Source of the DNA: Acidithiobacillus sp.
GTDB taxonomy: Bacteria; Pseudomonadota; Gammaproteobacteria; Acidithiobacillales; Acidithiobacillaceae
Assembly (NCBI GenBank): GCA_028697715.1
Contig: JAQVDS010000003.1
Coordinates: 62,001 to 126,000 of the forward strand
Reading direction: 5' to 3'
DNA length: 64,000 bases
Below the pieces are notes generated by a model. That model was not told the origin of the DNA. It did not search any database and worked only from the letters and a program-made list of their open reading frames with translations. The position numbers were made by a program, and so were the translations under genes. This document shows, one piece after another, positions 54,306 to 63,782 of this stretch (positions are counted from its first letter, which is position 1; each line of letters starts with the position of its first letter).

Positions 54306-57300
54306 CCCTGGGCGATCGCCTCAAGGTGCGCTCAATGATCTACGTTGCGGGCGAGCCGATCCCGCGTTTCTGGCCCATGCGTACCTTCATCCATCACAAT
54401 CCGCTCTTTGGTCTGGAGCATCTGCCTTTTCCGGATGCGGTGGAGGAGGGTAGCCGCCTGTTCCACGGTCGCGGATACCTACCCCGCTCGCATTATCAGG
54501 GATATCGAGCCGAAGGCAAGGTGGATGACGCCGCCTTGCGGCGCTATCTGCAGGGTTTTCTGCGCGAGCAATCTGTCGATCTTCCTGGCATCGATTTCGA
54601 GGCCTGGTTGTGGACGATCATGACGGAATGCCGCTCCGAACGTCTGGTCCAGGCCAGTGACTGGTTGGATGGGGAGGTCTTGGCCGCTGCCTTGCAGGGA
54701 CGGCCGGCCCCCGAGCTCGACGAAACGGTGCTTCTGGAGCGTTTGCGGACCGTGTTAGGACGCAAGATTGCCAGTGATGGCCCCCTGTATGACAACATCG
54801 ACCGCCTTTTCGGAACGAAAATTGGCGATACCCTGGATGAGTTGCTGGTAAAAAGCTGCCTGGATTTTTTTGACGAAGGACAGTCTGCATGGCAGGCCCC
54901 GAGTCGGGAGAAAGGCTTTTTTGCCTCCTGGAAGGATGTTGCCCAGCACAATCTGCGCTTCACCCTGCTTGGGTTGCACCTGCGTGAGCTGTTGGCATCC
55001 AGTGAGAGTCCCGAGAGTACCATTGCGCACATTTTGCATTTATTGAAGATACCGGAAGACCATTGGCAAAAATACATTACCCGCCAACTCACTCGCTTGC
55101 ATGGCTGGGCGGGTTTCATTCGCTTTCGCAGCACGGCGAAGCATTATTACTGGGCCCAGCAATATCCCGCAGATCTGACGGATTACCTTGCGGTACGCAT
55201 GGTGCTGGGTCTGTCTTTGGTGCAAGAGGCTGTCCGTCATTACGGTTGTCCGGGAGATGCAGAAGCTCTGCAGCAATTTGTGCACGACGATCCGCATGGC
55301 GCGTATCTGCGCAGTGAGCTCCATGTCGGGACGATCTTGCCGGCCTGGGCGCAGCGCGTGGATGATGCGCTCGCGCGTCGTTCTCGGAGCGGCTATGCGA
55401 CTCTGGCCAAAGAATACATTCAGGCCAAACGGACGCACGAGGCAGAGCGCAAAACTCGCGTCTTACGCGCTTTGGCGGGGCGGGTGGGAAGCGGTGCCCT
55501 ATCCGCATTGCAGTCCCTGGCCCCGGAACAGGTAGCTGAATTTGTGAATGTGCTGCGCCGTTGGGAGCGAGCGGAAGGGTTTGCCTGGCTGCGCGCCATG
55601 GAGTCGCATTACATCACGGATTTGGTGCGGAAGGTGCGCCTGCCGGAAGACCATCCGAAAAAACGTCCCTTTGCCCAGGCGTTTTTCTGTATCGACGTGC
55701 GCTCGGAGCCGATCCGCCGCCATCTGGAGGCGCTGGGTGATTATCAAACCTTTGGTATTGCCGGCTTCTTTGGTGTGCCCATTGGCTTCCTGGAATATGG
55801 CAAGGGCAGCGAGGTGCATCTGTGCCCAGCGGTACAGACCCCCAAAAACCTCATCGTCGAAATCCCGGCGGAACTGGAGCTGGAAGAGGAGCCACTCTAT
55901 GGAGCGCTTGAACACGTGCTGCACGATATCAAATCCTCGGTTTTATCGCCTTTTGTGGCCGTGGAGGCCGTCGGCCTGATCTTCAGTCTGGGCTTGATCG
56001 GCAAAACCGTGGCCCCGGTGTTCTATCACGAAACGCACGGGCATCTACATGCCGCTAAACCCGTCACACGTCTGCTGGTCGACAAGCTTAATGCTGAGCA
56101 GGCTGGTTCCATCATCCGTGCGGTGCAACGGGCCATGATCGTGCGCGCCCTGCAGCGGGAGCTGGGGATGCACCGCGAACACGTAACCGACGATGAAATC
56201 CGTGAACTCCGGGAAATTGCCCTGGGCAATCTGAGTGGGAAAAGTGCGTTGGCGAATCGCCTCGCTTTGACTCCGGAGGCAGAAGCCGAGTTTATCGACA
56301 AACTCCGCAGCGTGTACCGCGTAGATCGATATGAGACAAGCCTGCAGATGGAACGGATCGCTCGCCTCGGATTCAGTCTGGACGAGCAGGTGCATTACGT
56401 GTCGAACGCCTTGTTGTCCACCGGATTGAGCCAAAATTTTTCCCGCTTTGTGCTGATGGTGGGGCATGAAAGCCAGACGCAGAACAATCCCTACGAGTCA
56501 GCGCTGGACTGTGGTGCCTGTGGTGGTGGCCGGGGACTACCCAATGCTCGGGTTATATGTACCATGGCCAACAAGCCCGAAGTGCGTCGACGCCTCTTAG
56601 AGAAAGGCATTGCCATACCGGAAGATACTTGGTTTCTACCCGCCGTTCATAACACGACTACGGATGAAATCACCTTGCATGATCTCGACCTCCTCCCGGC
56701 GCGCCACCTACTCTATCTCGAGCGCTTGCAAAATGGCCTGACTGCGGCAACCCGGCGCACGGCTGCGGAGCGTATGCCCACCTTGGGTGCTAGTCAGGCT
56801 CTGGCTGCTGAGCCCATCGCGGCAGCGGCCCTGGCGCGCCGCCATGCCCATGATTGGTCGCAGGTGCGCCCCGAGTGGGGCCTTTCCCGCAACCTCTATG
56901 GCATCATTGGTGGTCGTCACCTGACCGAAGGGGTGGACCTGCAGGGGCGATCCTTCCTGCAATCCTATGACTATCGCTTGGACCCGAAAGGCCGCTTCCT
57001 GGAAAACATCCTCTCGGCGCCAGTGGTGGTGGGCGAGTGGATCAATCTGGAGCATTACTTTTCGACGACGGACGTGCATCACTACGGCAGCGGCAGCAAG
57101 GCGTATCACAACGTTGCCGGTCGTTTCGGGGTAATGACCGGAAATCAGAGCGATCTGCGCACCGGCTTGCCCATTCAGTCGATGTATCAGGAGGGTAAAC
57201 CCTACCACGAGCCGGTTCGCCTCATTGCTTTGGTCGAGGCGCCCGCGGGCTTCGTCCTCGCTGCCGTGGGCCGTCTGCCCAAGGTGAAGGCGCTGATCAT

Positions 57301-57436
57301 GGGCGGCTGGCTGCGGGTCATCGTCATCGATCCCGAGGACGATTACCGTTGTCTGGTGCTGGAAGAAGGCGAATTTCAGGTGCACCCGGAATCGGGTAGA
57401 CAATATCGGCAGAGCTTATTGGAGGCTAGTGCATGA
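54290..57436 (+). CDS. dabA: Inorganic carbon transporter subunit DabA (DUF2309)
   Basis: 1048 aa UPF0753/DUF2309 protein with a beta-carbonic-anhydrase-like zinc site: C467 and D469 in FCIDVRSEPIRRHLE and H726 and C741 in GHESQTQ...LDCGACGGG, the same H-C spacing of 15 as in the known enzyme. It hydrates CO2 to bicarbonate vectorially, building the pool for the carboxysome. ATG lies within the 3' end of the preceding ORF; its stop overlaps the CPII start. Confidence 0.95.
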   Translation: MDRKLTLGDRLKVRSMIYVAGEPIPRFWPMRTFIHHNPLFGLEHLPFPDAVEEGSRLFHGRGYLPRSHYQGYRAEGKVDDAALRRYLQGFLREQSVDLPGIDFEAWLWTIMTECRSERLVQASDWLDGEVLAAALQGRPAPELDETVLLERLRTVLGRKIASDGPLYDNIDRLFGTKIGDTLDELLVKSCLDFFDEGQSAWQAPSREKGFFASWKDVAQHNLRFTLLGLHLRELLASSESPESTIAHILHLLKIPEDHWQKYITRQLTRLHGWAGFIRFRSTAKHYYWAQQYPADLTDYLAVRMVLGLSLVQEAVRHYGCPGDAEALQQFVHDDPHGAYLRSELHVGTILPAWAQRVDDALARRSRSGYATLAKEYIQAKRTHEAERKTRVLRALAGRVGSGALSALQSLAPEQVAEFVNVLRRWERAEGFAWLRAMESHYITDLVRKVRLPEDHPKKRPFAQAFFCIDVRSEPIRRHLEALGDYQTFGIAGFFGVPIGFLEYGKGSEVHLCPAVQTPKNLIVEIPAELELEEEPLYGALEHVLHDIKSSVLSPFVAVEAVGLIFSLGLIGKTVAPVFYHETHGHLHAAKPVTRLLVDKLNAEQAGSIIRAVQRAMIVRALQRELGMHREHVTDDEIRELREIALGNLSGKSALANRLALTPEAEAEFIDKLRSVYRVDRYETSLQMERIARLGFSLDEQVHYVSNALLSTGLSQNFSRFVLMVGHESQTQNNPYESALDCGACGGGRGLPNARVICTMANKPEVRRRLLEKGIAIPEDTWFLPAVHNTTTDEITLHDLDLLPARHLLYLERLQNGLTAATRRTAAERMPTLGASQALAAEPIAAAALARRHAHDWSQVRPEWGLSRNLYGIIGGRHLTEGVDLQGRSFLQSYDYRLDPKGRFLENILSAPVVVGEWINLEHYFSTTDVHHYGSGSKAYHNVAGRFGVMTGNQSDLRTGLPIQSMYQEGKPYHEPVRLIALVEAPAGFVLAAVGRLPKVKALIMGGWLRVIVIDPEDDYRCLVLEEGEFQVHPESGRQYRQSLLEASA

Positions 57437-57759
57437 ACACCCTCAATCTTCATCCATTGAAAAAGATCGAGATCATTCTCGAAGGCGCACACCGCGATTT
57501 TGCCACCGATCTCCTCGACCGCGCGGGGGTCAAGGGCTATAGCATCGTCGGTAATCTTTCGGGCAAAGGCAGCCATGGCATCTACGAGGGCCATTTGATG
57601 TTCAACGAAGATGATGTTTTGATCATGATCATCGTTGCCGTGCCTGAAGACTTGCTCGCGCCGATTCTGGAGGGCTTTACGCCCTTCTTTGAAAGACATC
57701 AGGGGGTGATGTTCGTATCCGACATTCAGGTGAGCCGCTTGGTGAAGTTCAAGAATTGA
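57433..57759 (+). CDS. Carboxysome-associated PII-like protein CPII
   Basis: 108 aa PII/CutA-fold protein ([29 protein letters not shown], then [17 protein letters not shown]). CPII proteins from cso/dab loci bind adenine nucleotides and bicarbonate and probably regulate carbon uptake. Overlaps dabA by 4 nt. Confidence 0.88.
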   Translation: MNTLNLHPLKKIEIILEGAHRDFATDLLDRAGVKGYSIVGNLSGKGSHGIYEGHLMFNEDDVLIMIIVAVPEDLLAPILEGFTPFFERHQGVMFVSDIQVSRLVKFKN

Positions 57760-57772
57760 GAAGGAGATGTTC

Positions 57773-58576
57773 GTGAGTATGGATCAAGAGCAGTATCAAA
57801 TTACCGAAGAGCCTTACTACAAGGAGGTCCATGACGAGATCTCCCTCTTCGAGGCGGCTTACGCAGCGCGTTTGCCGATGATGGTAAAAGGGCCGACGGG
57901 GTGCGGCAAATCGCGATTTATCGAGTATATGGCCTGGCGTCTGCAGCGGCCGCTGATCAGCGTCGCCTGTAACGAAGACATGACGGCTTCGGACCTGGTG
58001 GGGCGCTTTCTCCTCGACAAGGACGGCACCAAGTGGCAGGACGGGCCCTTGACCACCGCCGCGCGTATGGGCGCCATCTGCTATCTGGATGAAGTGGTAG
58101 AGGCACGGCAGGACACCACGGTGGTGATTCATCCCCTCACTGACCATCGCCGCACCTTGCCCCTCGACAAGAAGGGCGAACTACTGCACGCTCATCCCGA
58201 TTTCCTGCTGGTGATTTCCTACAATCCTGGCTATCAGTCGTCGATGAAAGACCTGAAGCAGTCCACCAAGCAGCGCTTCGGTGCCCTCGATTTTTCCTAT
58301 CCCGACCGCGATCTGGAAATCGAGATCGTGGCGCACGAATCGGGGGTCTCCACAGAGATGGCCGGCAAGCTGGTATCGATTGCAGAGCGCTCGCGCAATC
58401 TCAAGGGCCACGGCCTGGATGAAGGGCTGTCAACGCGTATGCTGATTTACGCAGGTTCTTTGATTGAGAAGGGCATTGAGCCGCTGGCTGCCTGCAGTGT
58501 GGCGTTGGTCCGTCCGATCACCGATGACCCTGATATGCGTGATGCCCTCGACGCAGCGGTGACGACCTTCTTCTGA
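57773..58576 (+). CDS. cbbQ: Rubisco activase AAA+ subunit CbbQ
   Basis: About 267 aa MoxR-type AAA+ ATPase: Walker [10 protein letters not shown], Walker [11 protein letters not shown], sensor YNPGYQ. Works with CbbO to remove inhibitory sugar phosphates from Rubisco. GTG 57773 is preferred because GAAGGAG is 6 nt upstream, whereas ATG 57767 touches the site. The last gene of the plus-strand carbon block. Confidence 0.93.
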   Translation: MSMDQEQYQITEEPYYKEVHDEISLFEAAYAARLPMMVKGPTGCGKSRFIEYMAWRLQRPLISVACNEDMTASDLVGRFLLDKDGTKWQDGPLTTAARMGAICYLDEVVEARQDTTVVIHPLTDHRRTLPLDKKGELLHAHPDFLLVISYNPGYQSSMKDLKQSTKQRFGALDFSYPDRDLEIEIVAHESGVSTEMAGKLVSIAERSRNLKGHGLDEGLSTRMLIYAGSLIEKGIEPLAACSVALVRPITDDPDMRDALDAAVTTFF

Positions 58577-58611
58577 AATGGACCTTGGGCGGATGGTGCC
58601 ACGCTGCTGGG

Positions 58612-58636
58612 ACCACCCCCTCCCCATAGGGGTGGT
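58612..58636. terminator. Terminator between cbbQ and the Nudix gene
   Basis: ACCACCCC (58612-58619) with GGGGTGGT (58629-58636), 8-bp stem and 9-nt loop, in the gap between convergent genes. No clear T-run; a likely bidirectional terminator. Confidence 0.55.
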
Positions 58637-58643
58637 GCCGGAC

Positions 58644-59207
58644 TCAGCGGCGGTGCTGCCGCAGCCACTCCTGACTTTTGACCAGAAGCCGGTGAATGGA
58701 AAGCTCGCGGTTGTAGCTATGCACTTCGTGTAGCGGCACCCAGCGTAACTCATGGGACTCGCTGTTGCCGATTAAGGGCAAACGATCGTCGATTTCCATC
58801 AAAAAGCGGATATCCAGATGCCGATGTTCCGGCTCTTCGCGCCGCGCCGGGATGCGGTGAATGTCGATGTCGAAAATCTGCCTGGAAAGGAAATGGATCT
58901 CTTCGGTGGGAAGGCCAGTTTCCTCGCTGCACTCTTTGAGAGCGACCCGCAGGACATTTTCATCTCCATCGCTATGGCCGCCGGGCTGAAACCAGCGTCC
59001 CAGCTTGCGGTGCAACATCAATAACGTATGATCCCCTGCGGGATTGAGTACCCAGCAGGACGCGGTGATGTGTAGGCCCGGTCCATTGCGCAGAAAACAG
59101 TCCACTTCGCTGGCCAGGAGGGCGCAACCCTGGCGCGCATACGCCGCCTCTTCGGGGTAGCGCGAGCGGTAGTGACATAAGGCGTGCTGCAGTTCCTTCC
59201 GATCCAT
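58644..59207 (-). CDS. Nudix hydrolase
   Basis: 187 aa Nudix-fold protein. Nudix box GGHSDGDENVLRVALKECSEETGL fits G-x5-E-x7-RE-x2-EE-x-G, except for Lys instead of Arg in RE. Substrate unknown. ATG 59207 is preferred over TTG 59222, with GGAG 9 nt upstream. Follows csoS1D directly. Confidence 0.85.
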   Translation of the reverse strand: MDRKELQHALCHYRSRYPEEAAYARQGCALLASEVDCFLRNGPGLHITASCWVLNPAGDHTLLMLHRKLGRWFQPGGHSDGDENVLRVALKECSEETGLPTEEIHFLSRQIFDIDIHRIPARREEPEHRHLDIRFLMEIDDRLPLIGNSESHELRWVPLHEVHSYNRELSIHRLLVKSQEWLRQHRR

Positions 59208-59212
59208 CCCAA

Positions 59213-59827
59213 TCAGCTCCAAGAGGGATTCTGGACAGCATGGACCGCCGCTGCTGCCGCCTCGTCGACGTCGGCCTCGCGGCCAGCAATGGTTAGACGA
59301 CCGTAGGCGCCGACCGCACGGACATCGATGAGGGTGATGTTGGCTGCTTTTTCCGCCTGATTGGCGGCGTAGATCACATAGCCTGCAGGTTCGGTTTCCA
59401 GAATGAACATGCTCTGTTCGGGTAGAATCATCGACCCGCGGCGATTCTGGCGATTGATGAGCACGGTATGGTCCGGCATCATGCCGCGGATGATCTCGTT
59501 CCAGGTGACGCGGCAGACCGCACGGTCACTCTGTTGCGCGCCCATGCGCTGCAGTACCACGCGCCCCGCCTCGCGGACATCGCTCTGATCGCGATGGTGT
59601 ACCACCATGGTACCAAATTCGCGCTCCACCACCTGCTGCGAGAGATGCACTCGGGTCGCCTTGAGAGCGATGTCGGTCAGACGATGCACTGCCATGCCTG
59701 GCGATACCTCGATCCACAACGCCGCGTCCCCAGGCACCGGTAAGAAGCCCTGGGAGACCGAGGCCATGTACGCGGCAAGCTGGGGTTGCAGAGAATCGAT
59801 GTAAACGTAGGTGCGAAGCTGGATCAT
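59213..59827 (-). CDS. csoS1D: Carboxysome tandem-domain shell protein CsoS1D
   Basis: About 204 aa BMC-T pseudohexamer with two BMC domains: [20 protein letters not shown] / [24 protein letters not shown], and [35 protein letters not shown]. Closely patterned on CsoS1D, whose stacked trimers form gated pores. The frame extends to ATG 59869 (14 more residues); ATG 59827 gives the conserved start. Located on the minus strand beyond cbbQ, apart from other shell genes. Confidence 0.88.
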   Translation of the reverse strand: MIQLRTYVYIDSLQPQLAAYMASVSQGFLPVPGDAALWIEVSPGMAVHRLTDIALKATRVHLSQQVVEREFGTMVVHHRDQSDVREAGRVVLQRMGAQQSDRAVCRVTWNEIIRGMMPDHTVLINRQNRRGSMILPEQSMFILETEPAGYVIYAANQAEKAANITLIDVRAVGAYGRLTIAGREADVDEAAAAAVHAVQNPSWS

Positions 59828-59914
59828 GAAAAGGACTTTGACATATCTTCCCAAGTATAAGCGAAACATGCTTCTATTTATAGCCGCTTGTATGTACCGC
59901 TTTTGCCCCTGTAG

Positions 59915-61150
59915 TTATCCCCAGAGGCTTCCGCGCCAACCGACGCGCAAGATGCCGACCAAAGCGTTGGGTAGGGTATTGCCCGGCGCATTGGCGCCGG
60001 GATTGATCACGTATTGCAGGTCGGGCTGGATATAGAAATTGTGAAAGACCGGCTGATACCAATTGACCTCCACTGAGGTTTCCGCGCCAGCTTGCCGCTG
60101 CCAGGCGCGGGCAAAGCCCAGGCTCAGGGTGCTCTTGGGTGAGGCGGGCAGGAAATCTCGCAACCGCAATCCTGCTCCCACGTAGGCGTTGATGGGAGAG
60201 GTACTCGCGGAATTGGGCGCAGCACCGGCCTGCACGAAGGCGCCCCAGTCCTCGCTATTACCGCTCTTCCAACGGTACTCGGCCGTGCCGTAAAAGCCTC
60301 CCTGACTGGGTGCAGGGCCAATGGCAATCGCGTTACGCAAGTAGTCGCTGCTGACGTGGTTGTAATATCCACCGGCCTTGAGGGTCAACTTGTCGGACGC
60401 CAGTGCCAGATTTTCGTCGATCTCGCCGTAATAGATCTGCCCTTCTCCCCCCCAGGGCGCGCGCAGATCGGTGTAGCCGTCGGCATTGAAGACCCCAGCC
60501 TGCAGGGTGGTCTCCTCCACCGTATAGGCAGCCATGACTCCCAGACTCGAATAGGGATAGGTGGGTGTGTAGGGAATGTTGCCTGAAATGACGGGATAGA
60601 TGCCGAAAGAAGCGTTGAACAACTCCGCAGCGACTCCGGTATCATTAAAGTAGTCGTTGGGATTGATTAGACCCACACGAAATGTGAAAGGCCCCAGATT
60701 TTGTCGGTAATAGGCCTTGTAGAGACGAGCGACGTGCGCGGTAGGTGTGGTCAGGTTGGACACTGACTGTACATCGCCGACGTAGCGATCGGGATCGCCG
60801 CTGTTCGCCACCAGTCCTTCTACCAGAAACAAACCTCCCTGCCACCAGCCAGCCTTGTCAGTATGCAGGGCCAATGCTCCCTTCCACAGGAAGGTGCCGG
60901 CGCTACCGCGGGCCTGACCGCCTCTGAGATTGGCAACTCCCTCCAGGTCCACGTGATTGACCAGGGAAAGACCATTCCACCAGTGGATGTGCTGCTCTTC
61001 GGGAATGGAGCGGGAGAGGGGAGCCGCTTGTGCCAGGCTACCGGCGGTCAGGCAGAGAGTAGTTGTAAGGAAAAGTATTGGCGGTTTCTTTGCGATGCCG
61101 GTAGTCGGGAAAACGCGTGGTAGCGCGATCAATTGGCGGGGATTTGGCAT
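59915..61150 (-). CDS. OprB-like carbohydrate-selective porin
   Basis: About 411 aa exported beta-barrel protein. Signal peptide KKPPILFLTTTLCLTAGSLAQAAP, then repeated amphipathic strands (GLSLVNHVDLEGVANLRGG, YYRQNLGPFTFRVGLINPNDYF) and a C-terminal strand ending in GSLWG. Resembles OprB-family porins; the substrate is not clear. The frame extends to 61219; ATG 61150 fits the signal peptide. Upstream operator and promoter are described separately. Confidence 0.75.
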   Translation of the reverse strand: MPNPRQLIALPRVFPTTGIAKKPPILFLTTTLCLTAGSLAQAAPLSRSIPEEQHIHWWNGLSLVNHVDLEGVANLRGGQARGSAGTFLWKGALALHTDKAGWWQGGLFLVEGLVANSGDPDRYVGDVQSVSNLTTPTAHVARLYKAYYRQNLGPFTFRVGLINPNDYFNDTGVAAELFNASFGIYPVISGNIPYTPTYPYSSLGVMAAYTVEETTLQAGVFNADGYTDLRAPWGGEGQIYYGEIDENLALASDKLTLKAGGYYNHVSSDYLRNAIAIGPAPSQGGFYGTAEYRWKSGNSEDWGAFVQAGAAPNSASTSPINAYVGAGLRLRDFLPASPKSTLSLGFARAWQRQAGAETSVEVNWYQPVFHNFYIQPDLQYVINPGANAPGNTLPNALVGILRVGWRGSLWG

Positions 61151-61170
61151 AGAGAGGCTTTCACTGAGGC

Positions 61171-61219
61171 TATGCAACCTAGTTGCATAATTATCTCGTG
61201 AAAGCCCCTGAAACGTCAA
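61171..61219 (-). promoter_or_regulatory. Porin promoter with operator-like inverted repeat
   Basis: On the minus strand TTGACG (61219-61214), 18 bp, GATAAT (61195-61190), then directly a perfect 8-bp inverted repeat TATGCAAC-CTA-GTTGCATA (61171-61189) at the likely transcription start. This looks like an operator for a repressor. Confidence 0.6.
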
Positions 61220-61296
61220 TTCATATACTGTCGCGATTTGCCCGCTGCTCTTCTGCTATGCTGCATTGAGCTCAGCCGATCTGGATGGAGCAGGGT

Positions 61297-61620
61297 ATGG
61301 CAGAAGAAATAATCATAGTGTTCTGTTCGCTGCCGGAAGAGGCAGATGCCGTGCGGCTCGCCGGGATCCTGGTGGAGGAGAAACTTGCGGCCTGTGTTCA
61401 GGTCTTGGCGCCCATGCAATCGGTATTTTTCTGGGAGGGGCAGGTGCAAGTCGCGGCCGAAAGGCTGTTGCTTTGTAAGACGCTCGCGAGCCACTACTCC
61501 GTTCTGGAGCGGCGCCTGTTAGAGTTGCACCCTTACGAAGTCCCGGAAATTCTTGCACTGCCCGTGACTACGGCGCTGGCCTCCTATCGTGGCTGGATGG
61601 ATGACGTGCTGCGTGGATGA
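61297..61620 (+). CDS. cutA: CutA1-family divalent cation tolerance protein
   Basis: 107 aa trimeric CutA1 fold: IIIVFCSLPEEADAVRLAGILVEEKLAACVQV, KTLASHYSVLERRLLELHPYEVPEILALP. Function in metal tolerance is not certain. ATG 61297 with GGAG 6 nt upstream is preferred over 61285. Precedes dsbD as in E. coli cutA-dsbD. Confidence 0.92.
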   Translation: MAEEIIIVFCSLPEEADAVRLAGILVEEKLAACVQVLAPMQSVFFWEGQVQVAAERLLLCKTLASHYSVLERRLLELHPYEVPEILALPVTTALASYRGWMDDVLRG

Positions 61621-61684
61621 GTACGGTCTGAGTCTTGCTAGGGATAAGGGGTGACATAGCCTTCATCAAACTGGGGAGCGGTGC

Positions 61685-63538
61685 ATGAGAGTTGGGGAAT
61701 CAAGCGGATGGCATAGATCCTGGTGGGAGCATCGAGATCGTCTGAGAGCGGCTGGACTGGTCCTGCTGGTGCTTTTCTGCGCGCTTTGGGGCAGTGCAGC
61801 CTGGGCGGGACAATTTCTTTCGCCCGATCAGGCCTTCCGTTTTTCTGCCGAGAGTGCCGGTGCAGGACGGTTAGCCCTCGAATGGCAGGTGGCGCCTGGC
61901 TATCATCTCTATCGCTCCAGGGTCCGGGTGCAACTGGCGCCCAGCAATGTCCAGATGGGGAAACTGCAACTGCCGCCGGGTAAGCTGCTCGATGATCCGG
62001 CCTTTGGCAAGGTGCAGGTGCTGGAAGGGGATAATCGTGTCCTCTTGCCTTACAGCATTGTCGGAAAGGCCCCGAAGGAGATCCAGGTCACCAGCGAATT
62101 TCAGGGTTGTGCCAACGCCGGGGTCTGCTATCCGCAGCAAAAAAAGACCATCCGTGTTTCTCTTGCCCCCAAACTGCTTGCTGAGAGTGCACCGTTGGCT
62201 TCCTCCAGCAGTAGTGCAGCGACCAGCGCAGCCTTGCTGCACCCGACAAAGGCCCCGCAGAGCAATGCCCAGGGCCTCGCCAGTTCCTTGCGGGAAAGCT
62301 TTGGCTGGACCCTGCTACTATTTTTTGTATCGGGGCTGGGTCTGGCCTTTACGCCTTGCGTGTTTCCGATGATCCCGATCCTGTCTGGCATCATTGTGGG
62401 CCAAAAAGAGCGACCGGGACGCACCCGTGCCTTTGCCTTGTCGTTGGCCTATGTTTTGGGTATGGCTCTGACCTACACCATTGCCGGCATTGCGGCGGCC
62501 TTGACGGGTGCCTATTTGCAGGCCTTTTTCCAAAGCCCCTGGGTAATCGGTATCTTTGCCCTGATTTTCTTGCTGCTGGCATTGTCGATGTTCGGTTTTT
62601 ATGACCTACAGATGCCGAGCGCCATCCAGAGTCGTCTGTCCCGCGTTGGCAAGGGGGGGCATCTCTTCAGCAGCTTCGTTATGGGGATTCTGTCGGCGCT
62701 GATTGTCGGCCCGTGTGTGGCAGCACCGCTGGCGGGCGGTCTCCTCTTCGTGTCGCAAACCGGAAATGTGTTGCTCGGTGCTCTGGCGCTGTTCGCGCTG
62801 AGTCTGGGGATGGGGGTACCACTGCTGATCATCGGCACCTCTGCCGGGCATTTTTTGCCCAAGGCCGGCGCCTGGATGGATGGCATCAAGGCGATTTTTG
62901 GGGTCTTGATGCTGGGGGTGGCGATCTGGTTCCTGAGCCGGATCCTCCCCGGTAGCGTTACCTTACTGCTCTGGGCGTTGCTGGCAATGTTTTCCGGGGT
63001 CTACCTGCGCGCCCTCGAGCCTGCGTCGGCAGGGGGGTGGAGTTTGTTTCGCAAGGCTCTGGGCGTTGCCCTGCTGGCCTACGGACTGGTCATGGGCGTT
63101 GGAGCGTTGCAGGGGCAGTCTGACCCCCTGCATCCGTTGGCGGGAATGGCATCTGGCCCGGTAACCAGTAACCATGCTGCCGAATTATCCTTTCAGATGG
63201 TCAAGAGTCCTGCGGCCTTGCAGGCAGCCTTGCAGGCCGCTCGGGGCAAGCCGGTGCTAGTGGACTATTGGGCGAGTTGGTGCGTGGAATGTGCGCGTAT
63301 GGACCAGATTGCCTTTCGTGATCCGGCAGTGCAAAAGGCGTTGCGCGGCTATACGCTTATTCGTGTGGATGTCACGGCCAGCGATGCCGATAGCCAGGCG
63401 TTACTGAAACGCTATCAACTGGCAGGGCCACCCGCCTTCATTCACATCGACAGCAACGGACGGGTGGCCGCGGTGCAGGAAGGATATCTGGGACCAGATG
63501 CCTTTCTGCACTGGCTGGATAGGTCTTCCAGCCAGTAA
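61685..63538 (+). CDS. dsbD: Thiol:disulfide interchange protein DsbD
   Basis: 617 aa inner-membrane reductase. N-terminal signal, periplasmic alpha domain with Cys pair (GCANAGVCYP), eight-helix beta domain with FTPCVFPMIPILSG and VGPCVAAPL, and C-terminal thioredoxin-like gamma domain with WCVEC (C533, C536). Passes electrons from thioredoxin to periplasmic DsbC/cytochrome maturation proteins. GGGGAG precedes the ATG. Confidence 0.94.
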   Translation: MRVGESSGWHRSWWEHRDRLRAAGLVLLVLFCALWGSAAWAGQFLSPDQAFRFSAESAGAGRLALEWQVAPGYHLYRSRVRVQLAPSNVQMGKLQLPPGKLLDDPAFGKVQVLEGDNRVLLPYSIVGKAPKEIQVTSEFQGCANAGVCYPQQKKTIRVSLAPKLLAESAPLASSSSSAATSAALLHPTKAPQSNAQGLASSLRESFGWTLLLFFVSGLGLAFTPCVFPMIPILSGIIVGQKERPGRTRAFALSLAYVLGMALTYTIAGIAAALTGAYLQAFFQSPWVIGIFALIFLLLALSMFGFYDLQMPSAIQSRLSRVGKGGHLFSSFVMGILSALIVGPCVAAPLAGGLLFVSQTGNVLLGALALFALSLGMGVPLLIIGTSAGHFLPKAGAWMDGIKAIFGVLMLGVAIWFLSRILPGSVTLLLWALLAMFSGVYLRALEPASAGGWSLFRKALGVALLAYGLVMGVGALQGQSDPLHPLAGMASGPVTSNHAAELSFQMVKSPAALQAALQAARGKPVLVDYWASWCVECARMDQIAFRDPAVQKALRGYTLIRVDVTASDADSQALLKRYQLAGPPAFIHIDSNGRVAAVQEGYLGPDAFLHWLDRSSSQ

Positions 63539-63548
63539 TGCGCGCCTG

Positions 63549-63782
63549 CTAGTGCCCGCTCTTGGCGAGCGGACCACCTTTCAGCAAATACAGCGTGCCG
63601 CAGTAAGGACAACGTGCCTCGCCGGTCTCCTCGATTTTGAGAAAGACCCGCGGGTGGCCGTTCCACGCCCCGCCGTGCGGACGTGGGCAGGCCAGCGGCA
63701 GCTCACTGGGATCGATCTCGACGAAACTTTGCGCGCAGCAGTGGATACCCTGGGAGTCGCGCTGGCCGGTTTCAGTCGACAT
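63549..63782 (-). CDS. Small CHCC zinc-finger protein
   Basis: 77 aa protein with the zf-CHCC pattern: ACPRPHGG...HPRVFL and ARCPYCGTLYLL. Such proteins relate to the mitochondrial complex I subunit NDUFS6; the bacterial role is unclear. Its start overlaps the ilvE stop by 11 nt; convergent with dsbD at 10 nt. Confidence 0.82.
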   Translation of the reverse strand: MSTETGQRDSQGIHCCAQSFVEIDPSELPLACPRPHGGAWNGHPRVFLKIEETGEARCPYCGTLYLLKGGPLAKSGH

